Assembly: GCF_037975245.1 (NCBI RefSeq)
Contig: NC_092570.1
Span: 19,357,418-19,421,417, forward strand
Reading direction: 5' to 3'
DNA from: Apostichopus japonicus
Lineage: Eukaryota > Echinodermata > Holothuroidea > Aspidochirotida > Stichopodidae
Length of the DNA stretch: 64,000 nt
In this document: in pieces, positions 22,901 through 33,100 of the stretch
Layout of the letters: the number at the start of each line of letters is the position of its first letter
How positions within the stretch are numbered: the stretch's first letter is position 1
Program-made: the position numbers and the translations under genes
The notes under the pieces: generated by a model
Told to the model about the DNA's origin: nothing
Databases searched by the model: none
The model's input: the letters and a program-made list of their open reading frames with translations, nothing else

Positions 22901-25900
22901 AATAGCTCGCTTATGGGATAAGAGTTTGAAAGAAGCCCATGTTCTGAAATTAGCGTTTAAAACCGGTTAAACATTTTCTACTGGTGTACTGTTGGTAATG
23001 ATGGCGCAGCTGTGCCATTAAGGCCTCGTTATTAGTATCTCTAATCCATATTTTTTTGGGAGTTTCTGAAAACAGTGTCCAAACTTGTTGTTTTGATTAA
23101 TAAGAATAGGTAACTAAAGGATGAAATGTAACACCATTATGTTTGAACTGTAGACTTCGTAGAGTAAACACGAAAGTTGTAACAGTGACCTCTCTCCAGT
23201 GGTTTTCAAAGGTGGCTTTCATAGGTCTACCAGCTTAAGTTATTTTTCAGTTGCCTTTACAGATGAGCCTTTTACGCAGCGACATGCAATACTTTTGGTA
23301 CTTTGTCAGTACTAAAGTCGCGTAACAATGCAGTTTATTGTCCCAAATAAATATAATGGCAACATGAAAAAGGTGGCATCAAATTGCCACGTTTTGACTT
23401 CTCGTCTTCAAACCACTCCCTTTTGATTAGTCAGGTTTACATTTCTCATATTTATAATCAAGAAGAGGTGGGTATATTAGTCTGGAAATGATAGCTCACC
23501 AAGAAAGGGGACAGTGCTAAAATGTTACCAGATGACTTCAGGCACGGAGAGTGAAAGGGCAGTTGCCGCTATGGGGACGAGTCACTGAACAAGCAAACAA
23601 AATGTCTGACTATATTTACAAATGTTTGCCATAATGGGCAATACATCTCCCCCCCCCCCCCCCCCCGCTTCATTTTATTATTTTTTTCAACAGTATTGCA
23701 AGTCTTACAGCTAACAATACCTAGATCCAAGTCTCCAGTTAGTATATATTACAAGTTATTTGCACATAGCAGTGTGGCATATGTTTGTCTTCCCTCCCAC
23801 CCTTTTCATTAAAATCTTTCGATGTATCAAAACAATAAAATGTTGTTATGAAGTCACTTTATCAACCTTGCAACTATGTACAACCAATAAAAAGAATCAT
23901 ACAAACATTCTACAATGAGCCTGTTAAACCTCTACTGCAGCTTATAATATCCAGCTTATCAGACAGCCAGAGATTAAATGTGTGTATATTCAGTACAAAG
24001 TCCCTGTCAAAGGAGTCAATGTCACAACTATAAATGCTGAACACGAACAAAGAAATTTTGGCATGCACGATTTTCTTTTGTCTAAAACTTACCCATTTCC
24101 AAAATCTAATTCTGTAGGTTCTCCTCTCCTTTTGGTAGCGCTGTAATGTTAACAAAAAGCAATAAAAAAAAACAGTCAGTATGTGCTGTATGCCTTATGT
24201 TTTACCCTCAATACATTCTTTACCCATACATTTGCTGCTCTCTGCTTGTTAAATGGTGTACTGCAAAAGCTAACCGGTTGAACAGGTTTAACGAGTGAAT
24301 ATCAAGAACCGTGTGTGTTTTTGTATTTAACATTTTTACTGCAAACCGCTTCTTGAATAATTTTGGTGCCATATCACCTTTGGAAAGGTTGTCAGTTTGT
24401 AAGCATGTATGTAATTAACAAACTGACTTACTCCTTGTGTTAAGCTATGCTACCACACTGTTAACACAGGACACATTTGTTGGATCCAGGAAATTGCCTC
24501 AAGATACTGTGCACATCTTTGTGTTTTCTTGAATTAGATTCCCTTTCGTGAGGAGAAAGATAGCTGCAATCTCCGGCAGCTTGTCTGCCAACATTACTGC
24601 TGTCTCGGTTGGAATGGAACACTAAATCATGCAATGCTACCCACTCGTGTGACAAGTCTAAAGTATCCCCCTGATGATGTCAACATTGCACTATAAACTG
24701 TAGTATCAAATTAACACTGATATGGAAACTGATATTAACTATCCCATCAGTGCTGCAGGGTGAACTATAGATGAGACCTTTACTTGTAAACATTGTCATT
24801 CAGTGATGACTGTGTGCTGTGTTCATATATATATATCCAAGATTATCCTCATTCAACAGGATATAACCAATTCATACCACAGTTTATATATGAACACAAA
24901 CATAACACTACACCCATTGCATGATGATAATGTATTCTATATACATGTACTCTATGCCCACAAGGAATGATACATATTAAACAAACACCGATAGTGCAGT
25001 CATGACTTGCCTTGGAGACATACTCCTATCCGTATACTAGCATACATACAACAGTCACCTGTACTCCTACCGGCCCTCATGAATTAGTACCTGTGCACTT
25101 TGGGCATTTTAGAAATGTAGAATGGATACTAGTACAAGACAGTGCTCACGTTTTGTGATTACAGCGTTGTACTCTCACCAACAGCATCTTGACCAGTTTT
25201 TGTCTTTGCAGAATATTTGGATGGGACAAGGGATATGGGGACAGGGGATATGGGGACAGGCGATATGGGGGCAGGGGATGTATGGGGCAGGAGATATGGG
25301 GGCAGGGGATATGGGGCAGGTGATTTGGGGGCAGGGGATATGGAGGCAGGGGATATGGGGACCAATAATGTCATTCTTACCTTCCCCAGTCTGATGATGT
25401 TGACTGTGGGGTGTTCACTGACTGGGTGAGAATGTGCTGGGGTGTGACAGTAGAGATAGCCTGGAGGATTGTGGTGGCAGATGCCTGTTGTCTCTGTGGT
25501 GTTGTGAGAATTTGCTGCAATATGGATGAAAAGAGCATTAACATACAAGGTGTGGTGGATGATTGGACAAATGTAAGAGGGTGCAATCGGACACAGGTAA
25601 GAGGGTACAATCGGAGTTACGTAAGAAGGTACAAAGTACAATCATGCTACATGGATCTCCACCGGCTTTATAATAAACTTCTGTTCCCTCCCCCCTTTTT
25701 TTCTCCTTTGCTGGGTTCTCTCCATTTACATTATATAATGGTTTTCTGATAATCTATGTAACTTATCATATTTCTATAGGTGTAGCATTAAGGTTTGAAA
25801 AACCAGCAGCTTTGAGACTTTTATTTTATCTTTTTTTAAAGTCAATGGAAAAGTTCTCATCTTGAACCAAGTATGCACTCTATGATGACTTTTGAAATCA

Positions 25901-28900
25901 TACATGAGAAGAAATTTGTTCTTTTTCCCAAAGTGTGTCAAATTTCAGTTCAGCTGATAAGGCAAAGAAAGTTAAACTTGGGGGACACAAACCCATCCAT
26001 CATCTTTAGCTTATACCCAGATCCTTGTGAAGAGCAACTCCCTCCCCCCCCCCCCCCCCCCACAAACAGCTGAGAACAACTCTATTTGGGAGATACCATT
26101 TTCTAGTTTAATATCAGGTTTGGGAGCTGTCGTTTTGTAAATCTGTGATGTCACAGTGCCACCAGTACCCTGAGGGTTATTACTTTCTTGTTGTTTTTGT
26201 TTCATATGCTCAAGGTTTAATGTTAACAGTTTTGACACTGAAACCCATACCATCATCGTTAGGTGTGTACAAGGCTTCCAATACTTGAGATCCAGCATTT
26301 TGCAGAACCCCATCTCCATTACAGAAAATCAAAACATTATCATATATATCAACAAAAAACATATCATACTGAATGAAGCACATGTGGCTTGAATGATGTC
26401 ATATTTAGACTTGATCAAGTCCTGATCTTTTTGTGTTAAGGAAAATCAACTGTGTGATAAAATACACACTCTTCCAACAGGTGCAATCATAATGCATTGC
26501 ACAGGTTATGCTCTCTTGGGTAAAAAAGGTAAAAGGAAGCTGGATATAACAGTATCATGGTGCGAGCACTCCCCAGGAAATGTAAAATAGAATGCAAGCT
26601 GTGATACCAGCTTTATTTTAGGGGCTATTCTTATCATGCATCCTGGTTTAAATGGTATCAGACAATAAATATAATTCATAGAATTTAAACTCCAGGAAAC
26701 ACTGAGGAAATTATTAACTTCCCTTGGAATGAAGATTTATTTTACTAGTTAGGACCGGATTCAAACCAGTCCTGTGTTCCATAGCCCACATTCCTCAGCT
26801 CTACGTTGGGGATGGGGGGGGGGGTTGATCTGCCCTATTAATATACTTGGTGCTACACTGGGAGAGTCAAGTGGAAGGAGAAAGAGGGATGGGGGAAGAA
26901 GAGGGATGGGAGGAGAAGTGCATCAGAAGTCTATGGACTTCAAACAATGGGTGAGCCACTATCTTTCACAAGGTGACAGACAATTAGCTCCACCAAATTT
27001 AAAGTTGTATCACATGAAATATTATAATATATCACTGTCACACTCCATCATTCGCTTGAACGATGGGAATGTGTTAACGAATGACTTACAGCCACAAATT
27101 AATGTTGGAGATCATTAATACTAATTAATAACGAATTTCACTGTACACGTTGGTAACTCAAAGTGGCTGGACTCACTCAGTTAGGTACACAGTCCATAAT
27201 ATCAGTGCCTCAATAGAATTCATACAGGGGAAAATGAAGGATTTTGGTGTGTTCACACTGTGCACGCACTAACATTCCACCATTCCTCAAGTTTTAATTA
27301 AAGCAATGACCAAGTTTGGCAAAACTACAAGTGATAAGAATGAAAGAGGTGTCAACGTCTGAAGCGGAATTATTACTCGGTCAGTGACTAAAGTTCATTT
27401 TGTGAAAGTCTGAATGCGGATGTTAAAATCTGATCAACCAAGAATCTTATTTCGAGCAACAACATGGTCTTAGGTTTGGTAATTAGCAACAAAATATACC
27501 GCATAAAGAGTTCAGTACATTGGATATCATTTATTTATTGCCATCTTTCAGAGCTGTTTGTACTCTGATTTTACATAAATAAATGATTACCCAGGTATTG
27601 AACTAGCTGCCAAAGAGCTGTGACCAAACCAAACATGTGCACACAAAAACAAGAAGATACTTTGAATCATCTGAGAGGTTCTGGAATTTGTCGAGACTGA
27701 AGTATCGAAAGCAATCCCAGTACTAGATAAACCCTGATCTGCAATTGTATAAATATTAAGCATGAACAACCCTTGAAAATTTTATAAAGTACCGTCAAGC
27801 CTGCTCCAAAAGGGAAGAAAAATCCGATCTGATAAAAGACTAATTCCTTTCATGTACATTCAGCAGTTGTATACAATATTTAGGACCAACTCTTTAACAC
27901 ATGTCAGTAGTTTACATTTTCACATTTTTACAGTCAAATCCAATTGTATAGATATGCCAAAGGTTATGTACCCATCATCACCCCATATAGGGTTTCTGAA
28001 TCAAATCTTTTTAGGGTTGTAGCAGACAAGATTAAACTATGAACTAGAAAACAACATACACCCACACCTCAACAAACATTTCAGTATGTTGAACCTCAAG
28101 AAATTGGTTCTTTGTTTGTTGGGAAATTTATGATATTAAAGCACTTCTTCTGATACACCACCTAAGCAAACACAAGACAAGCATATTAGTGAAAATAGCA
28201 CAGTTACATGCACCTCAACAAAATGACATGATGGTGAACAGTAAACTGAAAACAAGACCGTGGGGAACCGTTTCTTTCCCTTCTGGCACATCAGAGGTAA
28301 AGTTGGAAAAAAAAAATGTTCAAGATTTTAAGCTGTCTGAGACTTGCTGGCAAAAATTCTCAAAGAGACGGAAGAGTGCCTTCTCTGTATAGATGTCCAG
28401 GTGACCAAACCAATTAAACAATTTGCCTGACAAGAATATTTCCCGATTGACATTTCAGCGATCAATGTCTCCCACTTGGTTTATCAGGTGGAGGAGGCAC
28501 ATCAGAGGATATTTTTCTTTTCTTGTGTTTTTGCTCTCTAACGGGCATACAAGTTTGAGGGTTATTTTACACAAAGCAGCAATTAATTGGACATTCCTTC
28601 ACAACCAGCATCACCGACTACTCCCTCCCCTGAGCCTGACGATCGCTTCTGACATTTCAAATCCCTGTCCCAGTTCATCTGCTGTATTGTTACAATGTAG
28701 GATTGAAAATTTAGTATTACAGCATCTAAGTTAACAAACTGTGTAGATATTCCTTAGAACTTCATGTGCATTTACACACTAAACTGTAGTGCACAGTAAA
28801 ACTGCCTGCATAATATGGCTCTGTGCTAAATACTTCTTTCACCCTTTCCCCATAAGGAGGGAATGTATGTTTCGCTGTGTTGTGCTGCTTTTCTTGCCAT

Positions 28901-30431
28901 TGCATTACTAGCTCCGCAAATTTGAATCTGCTCATTTTGATGGTACAGTGGCACAGCTAAGGTCCAGCCCAGTCCAATCCTGATAGCCCAAAACTTCACA
29001 TTTCTGAAACGGTAGGTGAATATGCCAACCCCACCCAACAGTAACTCCACCCTCCCCACCATTCCTTCCCCCCCACCCCTCCCACCAATCCTCCCTTTTC
29101 TAACTAGAGAACAGAAATAGCCAAGTGATAGTTAGGCGTCCTTTACCTTAGTACTCGACAGTATCACACTGAAGGAATTATGTTACCAAATTGTTGCTCT
29201 GCAAAACATAATTACCTCAAGTTACACATTTCACAAGATTGTCTATTTTCGACTCGACATCCTGTTTCTATGCATAACATTACCGATAAGCAAACTCGCC
29301 ACAATGACGTATTTTCGCAAGTCTTATTAACAGGCTCGTGAAAATGCAAACGGATGAAAACAAATAAGACACCGACCCAAAAGACATACTTTTAATGGGT
29401 CTCTAATGTACTCACCATTGGCGCCGAGGACGATGTGGTTAACTGGATTCTTGGAAGAATTTGTTGCTTTCCCTTTGGAGACTGAACCACATGTAACATA
29501 GCAGGAATAACTGTAGTCATAAGATAACAAGAATTAAAGTCAAACTTACCACATTTAAAGATCCTCTGAGTGATTATAATGAGTAGGGCACAACCAACAA
29601 TACAATGCTTCAATCTACAACCAGAGGGGTTGGGGTGCGGGGTGGAGGGAATGTGGGTGGTTGCGGGTGTATAAGGTTTACCTATTCCTATGATGGTAGA
29701 TAAGTTTATAAAGTAGTGAAATAATGCAATGGAGCCTCAATTAATGGCTATTTACAGGCTAATTGCCCGTCGATTTTGCCCTTTGACAGTCAGGGGGAGG
29801 GCACTGGAAATTATTTACAGTCAGCGAGGGGGGGCACTGGACTTAAACACAGGCTAAATAGTCAGTTAACAATCATCAGTCACAGAATCGGCATGATTCC
29901 TGTGCCTGACATAGAAATATTTTTGGGGTTACTCTTAAAAGCCTCTACAGTAGTAACTGATGTATGTTGTAATTTCAGAAAAGATGCCACTGAGAACTAA
30001 CATTGCATTCAATAGATGTATCTTTCTTTTGAAGTACTGGCCATTTGTAGCAAGTGGTAAAAAATTGTGGAAATTCTAGGGCAGAAGTTTAAAGTTTAAC
30101 ATCCAACTTAATCATAAACCAGAATCCATCAGATCTATGCTGAAATTAATTTCACAATCCTTCTCACATGGATGTACATAGTATTTTGAAACAGCTTCCG
30201 TTTCTTTGACAGACGGCCATTTTGTTTCTGTGAGTTCTATCTTCAACGTACCTTTCGTTACTTGTGTTGTTGATGACTGTTGCTCCTTCACGGTTACGAA
30301 TGACTTTCCTGTGGGGGTGAGGACTCCTGTTTCTCTCACCATGCTATCTAACCCTGATTGCTGATAAAAGCTCATAATGTCATCGTTGCCACAGGACACC
30401 TTGATAGGCTGGGCTGTCGTGATGTTTGTAT
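16781..30431 (-). CDS. TFDP: Transcription factor Dp (E2F dimerisation partner), ten exons
   Basis: Minus-strand exons in order: 30431-30252, 29510-29416, 25514-25381, 24140-24093, 22566-22389, 21750-21535, 20747-20596, 19643-19477, 17849-17698, 16945-16781. All have GT-AG ends and matching phases. With the candidate first exon at 40219-40168 the protein is 512 residues; from the first ATG inside the 30-kb exon (30375) it is 476. Human TFDP1 has 410 and TFDP2 446. Domains: winged-helix DNA-binding domain ([21 protein letters not shown] recognition motif, DEF box [14 protein letters not shown]), coiled coil ([17 protein letters not shown]), marked box ([20 protein letters not shown]). DP binds E2F and raises its affinity for TTTSSCGC sites in cell-cycle promoters. 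The sequence sits between TFDP1 and TFDP2, so it is probably the single invertebrate DP. The acidic C-tail is shorter than in vertebrates. Confidence 0.95.
17698..17849 (-). CDS. TFDP: TFDP exon (C-terminal, Ser/Pro-rich)
   Basis: The acceptor is TTTTTCCAG and the donor GAG|GTAAGA. It encodes [20 protein letters not shown] and then [20 protein letters not shown] with TDEE. It completes the Glu codon opened by the previous exon, giving YIDEMA where human has YVTEMA. Beyond that the sequence is unlike vertebrate DP, as expected for the low-complexity C-terminus. Confidence 0.9.
19477..19643 (-). CDS. TFDP: TFDP exon (marked box)
   Basis: The acceptor is TCCTTCAG and the donor G|GTGAGC. It encodes [34 protein letters not shown] and [17 protein letters not shown]. 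The first 30 residues are identical to human DP apart from one conservative change. This segment forms the E2F-DP marked-box heterodimer and contacts the pocket proteins. Confidence 0.98.
20596..20747 (-). CDS. TFDP: TFDP exon (coiled coil to marked box)
   Basis: The acceptor is TCGTCCACAG and the donor AA|GTAAGA. It encodes [31 protein letters not shown] and [19 protein letters not shown]. It joins ELILQ to QIAFKN exactly as in human. The variable loop between the two parts is short. Confidence 0.97.
21535..21750 (-). CDS. TFDP: TFDP exon with RRXYD motif, DEF box and coiled-coil start
   Basis: The donor is CAG|GTAAGA. It encodes [39 protein letters not shown] and [17 protein letters not shown]. 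The RRRVYD DNA-contact motif and the DEF box used for E2F pairing are intact. Two acceptors six bases apart (TAG ending 21751, CAG ending 21745) are both in frame; the downstream one would drop Ser-Gln. The downstream one looks closer to vertebrate spacing. Confidence 0.97.
22389..22566 (-). CDS. TFDP: TFDP exon with NLS and start of the DNA-binding domain
   Basis: The acceptor is GACTCTTACAG and the donor CAG|GTAACT. It encodes [47 protein letters not shown] and a short insertion [10 protein letters not shown]. The first helices of the winged-helix fold are almost identical to human DP. The loop after LVREF differs, as it does between paralogues. Confidence 0.96.
24093..24140 (-). CDS. TFDP: TFDP exon E, a 48-bp frame-neutral exon with basic residues
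   Basis: The acceptor is AACATTACAG and the donor GG|GTAAGT. It encodes [16 protein letters not shown], joined to [14 protein letters not shown]. It is exactly 48 nt (16 residues), phase 2 on both sides, so skipping it keeps the frame ([12 protein letters not shown]). Vertebrate TFDP2/DP-3 has an alternatively spliced 16-residue exon E at this place, known to complete a bipartite nuclear localisation signal. Here KRR lies in the exon and KRKRR just after it, giving the same bipartite layout. Confidence 0.87.
25215..25370 (+). repeat. G-rich minisatellite next to a TFDP splice donor
   Basis: Variants of GGGATATGGGGACAG, about 15 bp, repeat roughly ten times. The repeat ends ten bases inside the intron that starts at 25380, so the transcript carries it as a C-rich stretch just after the donor. 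The G-rich strand has the runs of three or four G needed for quadruplexes. Confidence 0.9.
25381..25514 (-). CDS. TFDP: TFDP exon 4 (Ser/Thr/Gln-rich linker)
   Basis: The acceptor is CATATTGCAG and the donor AG|GTAAGA. It encodes [32 protein letters not shown] and [10 protein letters not shown]. The TPQR motif is shared with human TFDP1 (IGTPQR) and TFDP2 (ISTPQR). The donor is followed directly by a C-rich minisatellite. Longer ORFs here in other frames run into that minisatellite and are spurious. Confidence 0.9.
26090..26330 (-). pseudogene. coding-like stretch with a frame change inside a TFDP intron
   Basis: On the minus strand one frame reads [36 protein letters not shown] and then stops at 26208. 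A second frame, offset by one base, continues with [20 protein letters not shown] and [15 protein letters not shown]. The composition looks like real protein, unlike the surrounding AT-rich DNA. I recognise no family. It may be a decayed exon, a retrocopy fragment or chance. No good splice pair that would fit the TFDP phases is visible. Confidence 0.25.
29416..29510 (-). CDS. TFDP: TFDP exon 3 (N-terminal region)
   Basis: The acceptor is ATGACTACAG and the donor ATG|GTGAGT. It encodes [20 protein letters not shown] and LTTSSSAPM, matching the SLVAVHPS..GKQLLPKT stretch of vertebrate DP. It exits in phase 0 into the QILTTPQ exon. Confidence 0.87.
30252..30431 (-). CDS. TFDP: TFDP exon 2 (N-terminal region)
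   Basis: The acceptor is CTCCTCTGCAG and the donor G|GTACGT. It encodes [20 protein letters not shown] and [19 protein letters not shown], a low-complexity N-terminal segment. [11 protein letters not shown] lines up loosely with LSPGKGVVSLV of human TFDP1. Phase 1 in and phase 1 out. The open frame that continues past the donor to 30112 is intron read-through. Confidence 0.8.
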
Positions 30432-32850
30432 CTGCAGAGGAGAAGATATAATCTCGTCAAATTTTAACAGTAATAAAATGTCATTTTATTGAAGATTCCT
30501 GCCCACTACAGCAGCTTTTTGAGTTTGGCTGGGGTTTTTGTTGGCAGTGTAACCAAACTGATCATGTATAAATAGTCAGCGAAGACTTCATTCTGGAATA
30601 TCTTACCAAATTTAATGTTCACACATGATTACTATTCGATGGAAGCTTTGCAGGCCAAAAAAAAAATTTGGCGCCCGACACATTTTCTCGTCATGTTTAT
30701 AACTTGAGAAGGAAATGAACAATTTTAAACCACTTAGAGATTTACTTTCATTGTTTCAACTGAAGGAAAAGAAACAAAACTCAGGATAAAATCAGTTCTG
30801 ATTACCCTTAATATTATAAAAGACGTTCAACAAACACACTGAGTTATGATGTAACTAGCCTAAGAATAGAAGTCATAATACAGTTCACCAGCTCATTTAG
30901 CAGGTCTGAGTATGAAAGAGAACACCTGCAAGAATTCGAGCAATGAATAAGAGAAATTGTGTGTGTGACGAAAATACAAAACTTGGGATTTTCAAGTCAT
31001 AAATGTTATTACCAAACTGTTCAAAAAGCGAAGGGGGGGGGGGGACAAAAACTGCTGGAACTCTTCCACTCACTGGCCGACCCTACTCAAACCAAACTAC
31101 TAGAGACATACAGAGGATTGAGGGGGAAGGGAGTGGGAGGGAAGGGGGAGGGAGGGAGGAAGCATGGGTAAGCAAAAGCTGTGAAATCAAAATAAAACAA
31201 GAACCGTTTTACACCTACAGTAGTTAAAGAGTCATCCTCCACCCGCTCCACAAATATTACACAAACGTTTTTCTTTCCCCTTCTTCTTATCTTTCTTCCA
31301 TTTATTGTTGCCTTCTTTATGACCTACGATTCTAAACCGACGTTGAAGTAATATAATTTATGCACCTTCTAACTGAGGTGATCAAGATCTAAATCACAGA
31401 CCTAAATGTCACTCCAGTTTGCTCAACTGTGCACAGTAAGCGTATACGGTCAGCGTGGTGTTATTGTGTACATTAGATTACCATCTTTGTCTTCACGGGA
31501 CAACAATTTGTGAATCCACACAAATAAAACAGCAATTCTTTTACCAATGCTTACATGATTTCTTCTGAGTTTAGAGCACACACAAACACACACCCTTTGA
31601 TGGCAACAGCCTGGTAAAACGAAACCGAAATATAAATACGGCATTTGACTTGCCAGGGCTTTTTCAAACAAGATTCCAGTCAAACACACTCCCCTTTATT
31701 ACTGATCAGCATCTCAGTGACACACATTGAGTTACAAGGGAAACTATTGGATTGACCCCAACAATCTATTGTCCAAGGTTTAAGGATACTATACTAAAAG
31801 ACAACTAAAGAAAAAATAATTAGTGTGAAGTATTCCATTGCATTCTCCAAGAGCCTTCAAACCAAAGACAGAGAGCTCTAAAATATGTCCAGTACTGTAG
31901 TTCACATAGGAAAGTGCATACATGTAGACCTCTATTGCCCTTTACCACACTGATATGAATTCAAATTATGCCTTAGATTGAACACTTTAAATTCTCATGA
32001 ATGAGCAAGGGGAACATTTGTGATGCCAAAAGACCTACAGGAAAGTGAGTTGACAGGTTATTTTAGCAATTTAAGAAAAGCTAGATTTGGGGCCAGAAAA
32101 GATGCGCTCATATTCTTCAGGAATGGTCAGAAATCATTTCATCTACCCAGCCGCCTCTCTCTGATCAGAAGCAGACTAAGGGACACCAGATGATGACTTC
32201 ACACAAAGCTGCTTAGTTATTTACAGAACTTTCAATTGCGTGCAGTTTATATCACAGACAGGTTTTCAAATGAGTTTATTGTGTGGACTCTAAAACCCTT
32301 TGTTATCAGTAGCTCAAATGTGAATCCTCCTCCCTACAGTATGACAATGGATTATGGATCCAGACATCAGAAGAAGAGTTTCTACTGTACCAGTAGATAA
32401 GGATTCAAATAATCAGGCACTTGATGGGGGTTTCACCTACAGTAATGTTTCCTTCAATATTTGGCTTTTCAAATATTTTAATTTCAACTCGGGAAATGGT
32501 TATTTTTCGGTCACTCCACTATCTTGACTTCAACGGGCATTGTATGTCGAGTTGAGGAACCTGTGCCTCTGAGTAACCTGTGCCTCTGTGCACACGTAAC
32601 AAAAGCCATGCCAATCTCTTTAACACCACCACAGTAAAACTTGGCATTTTGTAGTCTTTTCTGTACTTTTGCCCAAACCTGTAAGATATTCACCAAAATA
32701 GGACTGGCCAGATAAGACACAGTTCTGCTACAATCTTGACACCATAACTGGCCACTTTTAATTATCAAGTAAAACAAAGTGGACGATCTCAAATAGAAAA
32801 TCTTTGGGGAAAAAACAAGTAGGTTTTCTTCTGAATGGCAGATTATTCGG

Positions 32851-32930
32851 GAGGAAGAGAAAGTGGGTAGAGTCACTGATCAAGTACAGTACAGTATATA
32901 GGTGGCACAGTGCTAAAACATTACCAATTT
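32851..32930 (+). repeat. dispersed repeat family R1, copy 1
   Basis: GAAGAGAAAGTGGGTAGAG and then GGCACAGTGCTAAAACATTA are shared with 36634-36700 and, on the other strand, with 49119-49180. The family is unidentified and its limits are uncertain. Confidence 0.6.
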
Positions 32931-33023
32931 GGTCGCTTGGTTAAATGGGAGACTAGTGTGTGTAAGTTTACTGAACAAAGGCTTGCAGCTCACCAAAAGT
33001 TATCAAACTCAAAATGACAGCCA

Positions 33024-33100
33024 GAAAACGAAAACGGTTAATGGTTCCGAAGCCTTAACATATTCATAGTGTGGTAAGCCATGAACATGATGAGATAGCA
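33024..33100 (+). repeat. dispersed repeat family R2, copy 1
   Basis: CCAGAAAACG and TATTCATAGTGTGGTAAGCC match 57117-57190. Both copies continue into ACATG. No element type is recognised. Confidence 0.6.

Larger units (their letters stand above)
16946..25380 (-). other. TFDP introns between the last exon and exon 4
   Basis: Introns of 0.6 to 1.8 kb separate these exons. Besides the minisatellite at 25215-25370 they hold only simple repeats: (CA)n near 18250 and 19920, (TA)n near 18567 and 19090-19145, and a C-run at 23649-23666. A stretch near 23495-23535 shares CAGTGCTAAAATGTTACCA with the dispersed family at 32851. I see no further exon. Confidence 0.6.

Noticed and set aside
25122-25749. 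Overlapping ORFs of 70 to 160 codons on both strands
   Set aside because: They read through the 15-bp minisatellite and out of frame through TFDP exon 4. The repeated Gly-Asp-Met and Pro-Ile-Ser units are repeat translations.
26745-26800. Possible minus-strand tRNA-like B box (GGTTTGAATCC)
   Set aside because: No matching A box or stems could be placed, so it is too weak to call a SINE.
30112-30251. Extension of the ORF past TFDP exon 2
   Set aside because: Intron read-through. The G|GTACGT donor at 30252 joins in phase with exon 3, which matches the DP family.
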